The notes under the pieces were generated by a model. That model was not told the origin of the DNA. It saw only the letters and a list, made by a program, of their open reading frames with translations, and did no database searches. This document shows positions 50,035 through 58,271 of a DNA stretch of 64,000 nucleotides, in pieces. The position numbers were made by a program, and so were the translations under genes. This stretch comes from UBA2988 sp965237965 (GTDB lineage: Bacteria > Gemmatimonadota > Gemmatimonadetes > Longimicrobiales > Gaopeijiaceae): positions 930,001 through 994,000 of the forward strand of contig CBDEGT010000003.1 in assembly GCA_965237965.1 (NCBI GenBank), read 5' to 3'. Every line of letters starts with the position of its first letter. The first letter of the stretch is position 1.

Positions 50035-50904
50035 ATGTTCGGATCGAATGAGCTGAGGGGGCTACTCGCCTCCTCTTTATTGGTTGTTCTGGTTGGCGGA
50101 TGCGGCGGCGGCGGCGACTCGGGTGGTGAGCAAGCCTCCGGAGGCGCGGCAGCGGTCGTCGAGCATCCCGTCGATGCGGCGACGGCAGGCAGCATCAACG
50201 GGACCGTGACCTTCACAGGAACACCGCCCGCGCCCGAGCCGATCGACATGGCGGAGGAGCCGGCATGCGCGGAGAAGCACAGCACGCCGCCCACCCGTCA
50301 GACCGTCGTGGTGGGCGGGGGCGGCGGGCTCGCCGATGTGTTCGTCTACGTGAGCGAGGGCCTCGATGCGAGCTTGCGCTTCCCGAGCGGAGAGGCCGAG
50401 CTCCTAGATCAGAATGGCTGCATCTATCTCCCTCACGTGATCGCGCTCCAGTCGGGGCAGCAGCTCACGGTGCAGAACTCGGACGACGTCCTGCACAACG
50501 TCAACGCGACCCCGACCGAGAATCGGGGCTTCAACCGCAGCCAGCCCCAGGCGGGGATGCAGTTCCAGACGTCCTTCGGCGTCCCGGAAGTGATGATCCC
50601 CGTGCGCTGCGATGTGCATGGCTGGATGGAGGCGTATCTCGGGGTGACCGACCATCCGTATCACGCGGTCAGCGGTCAGGACGGCGCCTTCACCCTCGAC
50701 CGGCTGCCTCCCGGGACCTACACGGTCGAGGCCTGGCATGAGCGGTACGGAACCGCGACCCAGAGCGTGACCGTGCCCGAGAGCGGCCAGGTGGACGTGA
50801 CCTTCGAGTTCAACGGGTCGATGGCGGGTCGGCCGGTGCCACTCGGCCCGGTGCTCCTCATCAACCACGCCGAAGGCACAGCACGGCGCGTCACCCAGCA
50901 GTAG
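50035..50904 (+). CDS. Cupredoxin-like lipoprotein
   Basis: A 289-residue protein. The signal ends in lipobox GGC (Cys 23). Residues 125-205 look like a type 1 copper domain with His 154 (VLHNV), Cys 192, His 195 and Met 198 (CDVHGWM). A C-terminal carboxypeptidase-regulatory-like beta domain follows (FTLDRLPPGTYTVEAWHE). The ATG at 50035 has a clear AAGGAGAAAG site. It sits between the cytochrome genes and coxB, so it may carry electrons from alternative complex III or the cytochromes to the oxidase. Confidence 0.85.
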   Translation: MFGSNELRGLLASSLLVVLVGGCGGGGDSGGEQASGGAAAVVEHPVDAATAGSINGTVTFTGTPPAPEPIDMAEEPACAEKHSTPPTRQTVVVGGGGGLADVFVYVSEGLDASLRFPSGEAELLDQNGCIYLPHVIALQSGQQLTVQNSDDVLHNVNATPTENRGFNRSQPQAGMQFQTSFGVPEVMIPVRCDVHGWMEAYLGVTDHPYHAVSGQDGAFTLDRLPPGTYTVEAWHERYGTATQSVTVPESGQVDVTFEFNGSMAGRPVPLGPVLLINHAEGTARRVTQQ

Positions 50905-50996
50905 CGCCAGGGTCGGTCCCGGTACGCGCCACGATCGGCGCGGAGCACGCCGGGAATCTCACAGTACCAACCTCTCGGTGGAGGAGAAGAGACTGG

Positions 50997-51668
50997 ATGG
51001 AAAACTGGTCATGGCTGATGGACGAGAGTGCCTCGACCTACGGCCCCACCATCGACCGCCTCTATTTTGTGATCCTGATCATCACGGGAATCGTATTCTT
51101 CGCCACCCAGCTGACCTTGATCTGGTTCATCATCAAGTACCGGCACCGCGAGGGGCGCAAGGCGGAGTACATCCACGGCAATACCCGGGCAGAAATCGTC
51201 TGGACTTTGATTCCCTTCGGGATCGTACTCGCCATCGCGCTTGCGAGCCGCGGGGTCTGGGCACAGGTGAAGGACCCACAGAACGTTCCCGCGAACGCGA
51301 TGACCTTGCAGGTCATGGCGAGCCAGTTCGAGTGGAACGTCACCTACCCCGGTCCCGATGGGGCGCTGCAGACCGGGGACGATTTCACGGTACGCAACCG
51401 GATGGACGTGCCCATCGATCGCCCGACCCGGGTGATCCTCCTCGCCGAGGACGTGATCCACTCCTTCTTCGTGCCCGACTTTCGGGTCAAGCAGGACGCG
51501 GTCCCCGGGATGGAGATGATCGTCTGGTTTCAGCCCACCCGCACCGGTGAATTCGTGATCGGGTGCGCGGAGCTCTGCGGAATCGGCCATACCCGGATGC
51601 GCGGTACGCTGACCGTGCATTCCGCCGCGGACTATCAGACCTGGTTCAACCAGCGGACCCAGCCGTAA
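50997..51668 (+). CDS. coxB: Cytochrome c oxidase subunit II (CuA)
   Basis: A 223-residue subunit II with two helices (about 20-45, 65-85) and the periplasmic CuA domain: CAELCGIGHTRM supplies both cysteines, His and Met, with an earlier His in VIHSFFVPDF. No heme c domain is fused, unlike the second coxB in this window. GGAGGAGAAGAG precedes the ATG. First gene of coxBACD. Confidence 0.94.
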   Translation: MENWSWLMDESASTYGPTIDRLYFVILIITGIVFFATQLTLIWFIIKYRHREGRKAEYIHGNTRAEIVWTLIPFGIVLAIALASRGVWAQVKDPQNVPANAMTLQVMASQFEWNVTYPGPDGALQTGDDFTVRNRMDVPIDRPTRVILLAEDVIHSFFVPDFRVKQDAVPGMEMIVWFQPTRTGEFVIGCAELCGIGHTRMRGTLTVHSAADYQTWFNQRTQP

Positions 51669-51738
51669 GCGAGGCGAGTCCGCTCGGGCTGGGCCTGAGC
51701 GGAGTCGAGCAAGAGTTCGGACCCGAACGAGGAAGGAA

Positions 51739-53535
51739 ATGACCACCACGGTAATGACGTCCGGAGGGCACGCTGCCGTGGCCGAGCATCACGAGCTCGG
51801 CTTCATCCGGACCTACATCTTCAGTACCGACCACAAGATGATCGCGAAGCAGTTCCTGCTGGCGAGCCTCTTCTTCCTGATGGTCGGTGGGCTGCTCGCC
51901 GGAGTCGTGCGGTGGCAGCTGGGTTTCCCAGGGCAGCCGATGCCGTTGATCGGGGGTCTGTTCTCCGACACGACCGCCCCTGACGGCATCATCCTGCCCG
52001 AGTTCTACAACGCCATGGTCACCATGCACGCGACGTTCATGATCTTCTTCGCGATCATGCCGCTGCTGGTGGGCGTGTGGGGGAACTACCTGATTCCGCT
52101 CCAGATCGGTGCCCCGGATATGGCGTTCCCGCGCCTGAACACTTTTTCATTCTGGATCAGCATCCCGGCAGGGATCATCATGCTCGCCGGATTTTTCGTG
52201 GAAGGCGGACACGCCGGGACAGGCTGGACCGCTTACCCACCGCTAAGCGCCGTCCCCGAGTACTCGGGAGTGCGCATGGGGCAGGTGCTCTGGCTGGTGA
52301 GCCTCACCGTGCTCGGTTTCAGCTCGATCACCGGTGCCGTCAACTACGTCACGACGATCATCAACATGCGGGCGCCGGGCATGACGTGGTTCCGTATTCC
52401 GCTGCCCGTGTGGGCCCTCTTCGTTACCTCGTGGCTGCTGCTACTGGCCATGCCGATCCTGACAGGCGGCCTTATCATGCTCCTGTTCGATCAGACCATC
52501 GGCACCGGTTTCTTCGCCCCGCCCACGGGAGGTGAGCCGCTTCTGTGGCAGCATATCTTCTGGTACTTCGGACACCCCGAGGTCTATATCCTCATCCTGC
52601 CTGCCATGGGACTGGTGAGCGAGGTGATCTCGAACCGATCACGCAAGCCGGTTTTCGGCTATCACGCCATGGTGCTAGCGCTGATAGCGATCGCGTTCCT
52701 GGGATGGATCGTGTGGGGCCACCACATGTTCCAGAGCGGAATGAATCCGCTGCTCGGCACCACGTTCATGATCACGACGATCATCATCGCGGTTCCGTCG
52801 GCGATCAAGGTCTTCAACTGGATTGGAACGTTGTGGCGCGGCGATATCCACCTGGACACACCGATGCTGCACGCGCTGGCGTTCGTGTCGATGTTCATCA
52901 TCGGCGGATTGTCAGGCGTGTTCTTGGCTTCGGCTCCGGTCGACATCTTTCTCCACGACACTTACTACATCGTCGCGCACCTCCATTACGTTCTGTTCGG
53001 AGGAAGCCTTTTCGGAATCTTCGCCGGGATCTCGTTCTGGTTCCCGAAGATGTTCGGGCGCCTGATGAACCCGACCCTGGGCAAGGTCCATTTCTGGCTC
53101 ACGTTCGTTAGCTACAATCTGGTCTTCTTCCCAATGCACAACCTGGGGCTGAAGGGCCACATGCGCCGGATCTACGACCCCACCCAGTACGAGTATCTGC
53201 AGCCGCTCCAGCCGATCAACGCCTTTATTTCGCTGGCGGCGTTCGTGTTGATCGCCGTGCAGGTGCTGTTCGCGATCAACTTTTTCTGGAGCATGTTCAG
53301 GGGTCCGGGAGCTCCGCAGAACCCATGGAAGTCGAACACGCTCGAATGGACGGCAGCGCCGACTCCGCCGCCCCACCTCAACTTCCCGGGTGGGACGCCG
53401 GTCGTCTACCGCGGTCCGTACGAGTACAGCTCGCCCGAGTCTACGGACGACTTCCTGCCTCAGGATCTACCGCCGGACGAGGTTCAGCGGCCCGCGATTC
53501 CGCGTGAGCCCAGCCCACTGCCCACTGGCGACTGA
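51739..53535 (+). CDS. coxA: Cytochrome c oxidase subunit I (aa3 type)
   Basis: A 598-residue heme-copper oxidase core with about 12 helices. MHATFMIFF carries a low-spin heme His; FGHPEVYILILP holds the CuB His and the cross-linked Tyr with the proton-channel Glu (type A1); WGHHMF has two CuB His; and HDTYYIVAHLHY holds the high-spin and low-spin heme His. Reduces O2 to water and pumps protons. A Pro-rich soluble tail of about 60 residues ends the protein. Confidence 0.96.
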   Translation: MTTTVMTSGGHAAVAEHHELGFIRTYIFSTDHKMIAKQFLLASLFFLMVGGLLAGVVRWQLGFPGQPMPLIGGLFSDTTAPDGIILPEFYNAMVTMHATFMIFFAIMPLLVGVWGNYLIPLQIGAPDMAFPRLNTFSFWISIPAGIIMLAGFFVEGGHAGTGWTAYPPLSAVPEYSGVRMGQVLWLVSLTVLGFSSITGAVNYVTTIINMRAPGMTWFRIPLPVWALFVTSWLLLLAMPILTGGLIMLLFDQTIGTGFFAPPTGGEPLLWQHIFWYFGHPEVYILILPAMGLVSEVISNRSRKPVFGYHAMVLALIAIAFLGWIVWGHHMFQSGMNPLLGTTFMITTIIIAVPSAIKVFNWIGTLWRGDIHLDTPMLHALAFVSMFIIGGLSGVFLASAPVDIFLHDTYYIVAHLHYVLFGGSLFGIFAGISFWFPKMFGRLMNPTLGKVHFWLTFVSYNLVFFPMHNLGLKGHMRRIYDPTQYEYLQPLQPINAFISLAAFVLIAVQVLFAINFFWSMFRGPGAPQNPWKSNTLEWTAAPTPPPHLNFPGGTPVVYRGPYEYSSPESTDDFLPQDLPPDEVQRPAIPREPSPLPTGD

Positions 53536-53546
53536 GGAACCCTGAA

Positions 53547-54221
53547 ATGACGAGCCACGCGCCGGCTGTGCAGGGCAACATGATGGTCCCCGACCCGACC
53601 TACGAGCCGGGGATGAAGGTCTACACGATGAAGCTGGGCATGTGGGTCTTCCTGCTCAGCGAGGTAATGTTCTTTACCTCGCTGATCGGGAGTTACATCA
53701 TCCTGCGATTCGCGCACCCCGATCACTTCGCGAATCCCGGCGTCGTGCTGAATGTCCCGCTCACGGCGTTCAACACCTTCTTTCTGATCTGCTCCTCCGT
53801 GACGATGGTGAAGGCATTCGCAGCCATCCAGCGCGGCGACCAGAAGGGGCTCAAGCTCTGGCTGCTCGCCACCATCGCGATCGGCGCGTCGTTCGTAGGC
53901 ATCCAGGCGATCGAGTACTACCTCCTCTTCCACGAGGGGTTCGTACCGATGGCGGCCGAATATCACACGGTGGGTAGGACTGGAGTGGAGGGCGGACCGA
54001 TCGTCGGTGGCCCGCTCTATGGAGCGACGTTCTATACGATGACGGGCTTCCACGGTACTCACGTGAGCATCGGCGTGCTCTGTCTGATCTTTGTCCTGAT
54101 CCGGGCGCTGCGCGGGTCGTACACGGCAGGCGACCACCGCGGCGTCGAGTTGATCGGTCTATACTGGCACTTCGTCGACCTGGTCTGGATTATTCTCTTC
54201 ACCATCGTCTACCTGATCTGA
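53547..54221 (+). CDS. coxC: Cytochrome c oxidase subunit III
   Basis: A 224-residue protein of about five helices with family segments KLGMWVFLLSEVMFF, TGFHGTHVSIGVLCL and GLYWHFVDLVWIILF. Subunit III stabilises the oxidase core. It starts 11 bases after coxA. It is clearly diverged from the subunit III of the second cluster. Confidence 0.95.
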   Translation: MTSHAPAVQGNMMVPDPTYEPGMKVYTMKLGMWVFLLSEVMFFTSLIGSYIILRFAHPDHFANPGVVLNVPLTAFNTFFLICSSVTMVKAFAAIQRGDQKGLKLWLLATIAIGASFVGIQAIEYYLLFHEGFVPMAAEYHTVGRTGVEGGPIVGGPLYGATFYTMTGFHGTHVSIGVLCLIFVLIRALRGSYTAGDHRGVELIGLYWHFVDLVWIILFTIVYLI

Positions 54222-54231
54222 GCGAGGTCCG

Positions 54232-54528
54232 ATGACGACCGACGTCCAGCATTCCGGCCACGCCGAGGGGGAGCAACACCACGCCCCCTACATGCTGATC
54301 TTCGGCGTGCTTGTGGTGCTCACGCTCGCAGAGGTGGGTTACGCCTTCCTCAACCTGCCGAAGTTCTGGCTTGCACTCGGTCTCATCGTGATGGCGACCT
54401 GGAAGGCCGTGCTGGTGGCGCTCTATTACATGCACCTTCGCTTCGAGCCGAAGCGGCTCTGGGTGCTGGCCACCGCGCCGCTTCCGCTCGTGGTGATCCT
54501 GATTGCTGCGGTGCTCAGCGAATTCTGA
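54232..54528 (+). CDS. coxD: Cytochrome c oxidase subunit IV
   Basis: A 98-residue protein with a His-rich N-terminus and three helices (about 20-38, 43-62, 75-95), with ALYYMHLRFEPK in the loop, typical for prokaryotic COX4. Last gene of this oxidase operon, 10 bases after coxC. Confidence 0.92.
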   Translation: MTTDVQHSGHAEGEQHHAPYMLIFGVLVVLTLAEVGYAFLNLPKFWLALGLIVMATWKAVLVALYYMHLRFEPKRLWVLATAPLPLVVILIAAVLSEF

Positions 54529-54693
54529 CAAGTACGACCGAAAACACCCGCTCGGACCGCGCTGGATCGTCCAGGCTGTGCGGACCTCATCATTTCGGGT
54601 GCTGATGTATCACGTGATGCGACACGGTAGTCTCGAGGTCGGGATGTTCTTCGGCGGCCTGTGGCTTCGGGCTGCTCCGAACGAGGAGAGGAC

Positions 54694-55713
54694 ATGAACT
54701 TGCCCGCAGCTTCCACTCAGGCTTCCGATCGAGATCCGTCCTCCGGCCCACGGCCCGGCCGCTTGACCGGTATCCTCGCGCGTGGGATCGCTGCCGGCGT
54801 GGTCGGGGCCACGATGATTGCCGTCTGGTTCTTGATCGTGGACAGTCTCGAGGGCGAGCCCTTCCGGACCCCCAACTTCGTGGCCGGTTCGCTTCTGGCC
54901 CTCGAGGGGATCCAAATGGGGTTCGGACCAATCGTGCTCTACACCTTCGTCCATTACGGCGTCTTCGTGGCCCTCGGTATCGCGACGTCCTGGGTCCTGT
55001 CCAAGGTCGAGACCTCGTCGCCGGTGCTGCTGGGCCTCGTCCTCGGGTTCCTGCTCTTCGATCTCGTGTTCTACGGCAGCGTCGTGGTTACGGGCGTGAA
55101 CGTGGTGCAGGAGTTGGGATGGCCCGAGGTGCTCGCAGGCAACTTGCTCGCTGGCGTCGCCACGCTGGGCACGCTGCACATACTCGGCGCGACCCTACCC
55201 GTAACGTGGTGGGAGGCGCTCGGAACCAACCGTGTGGTCAGGGAGGGGATCGTCACCGGGCTCATCGGGGCCGCCGTAGTGGCCGGTTGGTTCTTTGTCT
55301 TCGACCTGCTCCGAGGCCAGCTGTTCTTCACCCCTGCTGCGCTCGGCTCCGCGCTTTTCCTCGGATCCGCTTCGGTGGCGGACGTGAGCATCGAGGCTGC
55401 CACCGTGATCGGCTACACCGTCTTGCACGTTCTCGCGTTCGTGATCACCGGGTTCATCGCTGCAGGCATCGTGACCGCCGCGGACGAGACCCCGCCGCTG
55501 ATCCTCGGCGCCGTCATGTTCTTCGCGGTGTTCGAGGCCTTCTTCATGGGGCTGCTGGCGATGCTGGCCGAGTTCCTCCTCGGCTCGCTCGCCTGGTGGG
55601 CCATCGCGGTCGGGAACCTGATCGCCGCCGTCGCGATGGGATGGTACCTGTGGGAGCATCATCCGAAGCTGAGGGCAGCGCTTGCGATGGATCCGCTAGA
55701 TCGAACGGACTGA
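54694..55713 (+). CDS. Membrane protein with an internal duplication
   Basis: A 339-residue protein of about eight helices. Two halves (roughly 25-165 and 175-325) repeat the same plan: GIAAGVVGATMIAVWFLIVD and GLIGAAVVAGWFFVFDLL, then EPFRTPNFVAGSLL and QLFFTPAALGSALF, then LYTFVHYGVFVALG and GYTVLHVLAFVITG. I recognise no named family. The ATG at 54694 has GAGGAGAG upstream. It lies after coxD and could be an oxidase accessory protein, or simply next to it. Confidence 0.82.
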   Translation: MNLPAASTQASDRDPSSGPRPGRLTGILARGIAAGVVGATMIAVWFLIVDSLEGEPFRTPNFVAGSLLALEGIQMGFGPIVLYTFVHYGVFVALGIATSWVLSKVETSSPVLLGLVLGFLLFDLVFYGSVVVTGVNVVQELGWPEVLAGNLLAGVATLGTLHILGATLPVTWWEALGTNRVVREGIVTGLIGAAVVAGWFFVFDLLRGQLFFTPAALGSALFLGSASVADVSIEAATVIGYTVLHVLAFVITGFIAAGIVTAADETPPLILGAVMFFAVFEAFFMGLLAMLAEFLLGSLAWWAIAVGNLIAAVAMGWYLWEHHPKLRAALAMDPLDRTD

Positions 55714-55758
55714 GGCGAAGCGAAGGCCGCTGTCACGATCAGGAACCAACCAAGGCGC

Positions 55759-56100
55759 ATGACGCCCCACGACGAAGGGCTGGCGGAGCGGGTGCGGGAG
55801 ACTCTCGAGACGGACCGTGGCATCGCCGAAAAGAAGATGTTCGGTGGCCTCACCTTCCTGTCGCGCGGTTATATGTTCGTCGGGATCCTGGGCGACGTTC
55901 TGATGGCGAGGGTCGGCCCCGAGGGTTACGAGGAAGCGCTGGCGCGTCCCCGTGTCCGACCGATGGACTTCACGGGAAAGCCCATGAAGGGCTACGTGTT
56001 CGTGGATCCACCGGGGTTCGAGAACGATGCGGACCTGTCCGGTTGGGTTCTGGAGTGCCGTCGCTTCGTTGATGGGCTTCCGCCCAAGAAGCCGAAGTGA
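55759..56100 (+). CDS. TfoX N-terminal-domain protein
   Basis: A 113-residue protein matching the TfoX/Sxy N-terminal domain: KKMFGGLTFLSRGYMFVGI, then DFTGKPMKGYVFVDP. The C-terminal TfoX domain is absent. Full-length Sxy promotes competence gene expression with CRP; single-domain forms like this one are common and uncharacterised. It ends 23 bases before the end of nfo on the other strand. Confidence 0.87.
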   Translation: MTPHDEGLAERVRETLETDRGIAEKKMFGGLTFLSRGYMFVGILGDVLMARVGPEGYEEALARPRVRPMDFTGKPMKGYVFVDPPGFENDADLSGWVLECRRFVDGLPPKKPK

Positions 56101-56123
56101 GGGATTCCTGACGTCCGACGTCG

Positions 56124-57032
56124 TTAGGTCGTCGCGCCCAGGCTCCTGAGGACCGCCAGCATCCGCACGTCGTACGGGTCTCCCGAGGGGTCGTCGTCGG
56201 CCACGTCCGTGTGCTCCTGCGGGGTCTCGAGAACGAGCGGTATGCCGCGACTGCGCGGGTCCGCAAGCAACCAACGGAACGGTGCCTCCCCGATCTCCCC
56301 GTCCCCGATCAGTGCGTGGCGATCACGATTGGAGCCGAGCGCGCCTGCCGAATCGTTCAGGTGGACGAAGGACGGAGGCTCGCCGGCCGCTTCTTCAAAT
56401 TGGTCCAGAATCGCCCGCAGCGCCGCTTCCGACTCGGTCAGATCGTAGCCGGACACGAACATGTGGCAGGTATCGAGTCCGTAGCCGGCCCGCTCGCGCA
56501 CGTCGGCGGGAAGACGTGCGAGGATCGCCCCCACCTCGTCGGCGTCCTTCCCGAACGTCCTTCCGGCTCCTGCTGAGTTCTCCACATACAGACGCGTCTC
56601 CCCGGGAACCGCACGGAGAGCCCGGGTCATGGCACCCGCCACCCGCTCAGCTGCCTCCGCGGGCCCACCGTCACGCGGGCGGGAGCCGGGGTGGAAGCAG
56701 ACACCCCCGACCCCGAGCATCGTAGACCGCTCCAATTCCCTGGTCAGCCCGCCGGCGGAGCGCTCCCACTTTTCTGCGTTGTCGGTGGCCGTGTTGAGCA
56801 CGTACGCTGCGTGGACCATCACGTGCTCGGGCTTCATCCCGGTCTCGGCGAGTGCCTTCTTAAAGCGATCCACGCGCTCGGCGCGAATCGAGGACCTGTC
56901 TCCGTAGAACTTCGGGATGGCGGTGAAGATTTGCACGGCCGACATGCCCGAGTTGGACGAGCGAAGCACGGCCATATCGATCCCACCCTTGTCTACCGGG
57001 TGGGTGCCAACGATGTGGCCAGCGCGCGTCAC
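56124..57032 (-). CDS. nfo: Endonuclease IV (AP endonuclease)
   Basis: A 302-residue xylose-isomerase-fold AP endonuclease that nicks DNA at abasic sites using three zinc ions. Zinc ligands are seen in MVHAAYV, CFHPGSR, YVENSAG, GLDTCHMFVSGYD, FVHLND and LETPQE segments. The start is GTG; no ATG precedes the conserved GTHPVDKGG strand. It probably acts with MutY and other base-excision repair enzymes. Confidence 0.92.
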   Translation of the reverse strand: MTRAGHIVGTHPVDKGGIDMAVLRSSNSGMSAVQIFTAIPKFYGDRSSIRAERVDRFKKALAETGMKPEHVMVHAAYVLNTATDNAEKWERSAGGLTRELERSTMLGVGGVCFHPGSRPRDGGPAEAAERVAGAMTRALRAVPGETRLYVENSAGAGRTFGKDADEVGAILARLPADVRERAGYGLDTCHMFVSGYDLTESEAALRAILDQFEEAAGEPPSFVHLNDSAGALGSNRDRHALIGDGEIGEAPFRWLLADPRSRGIPLVLETPQEHTDVADDDPSGDPYDVRMLAVLRSLGATT

Positions 57033-57057
57033 CGCACCGGCTCGGGTGAAGCCGTGG

Positions 57058-57273
57058 TCAGCGGGTCCGCGGGCCCGGCTCCTGTCCTAAGAAGCGTTCC
57101 AGGCGGCTGAGATAGTAGGTGAGCAGACTTCCCAGCACGACGAAAGTGAGCCCGAGGATGAGCGCGCCGATCACCCGACCCACCCACCAGGTCATCAGCT
57201 CCCACGCCGCGAAGCCAAAGCAGAAGACGATCGCGACCGCGATCAGGAAGCGATGGAAGCCAATCAAGGACAT
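57058..57273 (-). CDS. Small two-helix membrane protein at the end of the caa3 oxidase operon
   Basis: A 71-residue protein with two transmembrane helices (about 7-28 and 34-55) and a charged C-terminus. It lies 14 bases after the subunit IV gene on the same strand, so it is the last gene of the oxidase operon. No family recognised; possibly an accessory oxidase subunit. Confidence 0.68.
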   Translation of the reverse strand: MSLIGFHRFLIAVAIVFCFGFAAWELMTWWVGRVIGALILGLTFVVLGSLLTYYLSRLERFLGQEPGPRTR

Positions 57274-57287
57274 CGTTTGGGCGTCTC

Positions 57288-57641
57288 CTATGCGGCGAGG
57301 CGCGGGAGAAAGTGGTACAGCACGATCAGCGCGGAGACCATGAACACCGCCAAGAAGAGTCCCGCCACAAACAGTACCAGAAACCACGGGGAGTCGAACC
57401 TCAAGTGCATGAAGAACATCACGACCAGGAGGAATTTTCCGGCCGACAGCAGGAGCAGCAGCGGTACCAGCGCGACTCCCAGGGCGGGGATGTAGAAGAT
57501 CGCCACTTCCAGTCCGGTGATCACGGCGAGGATGATCCCGATCATCCAGTAGAAGCCGACGGTCGCGTGGCTACCGCGCTCGTGGTGCCCAGAATCGACA
57601 CCAACCTTCACTTGCCCCTCCCGGGTGGCATTCGCAGCCAT
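57288..57641 (-). CDS. coxD: Cytochrome c oxidase subunit IV (second cluster)
   Basis: A 117-residue protein with a soluble N-terminus of about 28 residues and three helices (about 32-50, 55-75, 88-108). MFFMHLRFDSPWF in the loop marks prokaryotic COX4. GAGGGG precedes the ATG at 57641. Follows subunit III by 14 bases. Confidence 0.9.
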   Translation of the reverse strand: MAANATREGQVKVGVDSGHHERGSHATVGFYWMIGIILAVITGLEVAIFYIPALGVALVPLLLLLSAGKFLLVVMFFMHLRFDSPWFLVLFVAGLFLAVFMVSALIVLYHFLPRLAA

Positions 57642-57655
57642 GGTTCGCCCCTCGG

Positions 57656-58258
57656 CTACTGAATGAGGTAGATGAGGGTGAAGATCGCGATCCAGACGAT
57701 GTCCACGAAATGCCAATAGAGACCTGCTATCTCGACCGACAACGCGCGCTCGGGCGGCAGGCGGCCGCGGATCGCCAAGATCAGCAGCGTCGTGAGCCAG
57801 ATGACGCCGCCGGTGACGTGGGCACCGTGGAATCCCGTCAGCACGAAGAAGCTCGACCCGAAGACGTTGCGCTGGATCGTCAGACCTTCGTGCACGAAGT
57901 GTGTGAACTCATAGGCCTGGAATCCCAGGAAGATTGACCCGAGGACGATCACCATGGAAAGCCACAGGATCGAGAGCTTCCGGTTGCCCCGCGTCACCCC
58001 GTCCAGCGCAAACACCATCGCGAGCGAACTCATCAACAGCACGAACGTAGAGATCGTGGTGAGCGGGATGTTCAGGATCTCGTGCGGGAAGGGTCCTTGC
58101 ACGCTGGCACGCTTGTACACCATGTAGGTCGAGATCAGGGTGCCGAAGAACAGGCACTCGGACCCGATGAAGGTCCAGAATCCGACCTTCCACGACGGCA
58201 GCCCTGTGGCGGTATAGTGGTGATCGTCGATTGGCGCGGTGGCTGCATGTACGGTCAT
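57656..58258 (-). CDS. coxC: Cytochrome c oxidase subunit III (second cluster)
   Basis: A 200-residue, five-helix subunit III with KVGFWTFIGSECLFF, TGFHGAHVTGGVIWL and GLYWHFVDIVWIAIF. The ATG at 58258 gives the shorter form normal for caa3 oxidases. It follows coxA by 13 bases. Confidence 0.94.
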   Translation of the reverse strand: MTVHAATAPIDDHHYTATGLPSWKVGFWTFIGSECLFFGTLISTYMVYKRASVQGPFPHEILNIPLTTISTFVLLMSSLAMVFALDGVTRGNRKLSILWLSMVIVLGSIFLGFQAYEFTHFVHEGLTIQRNVFGSSFFVLTGFHGAHVTGGVIWLTTLLILAIRGRLPPERALSVEIAGLYWHFVDIVWIAIFTLIYLIQ

Positions 58259-58271
58259 CGGATGCCCGGAT

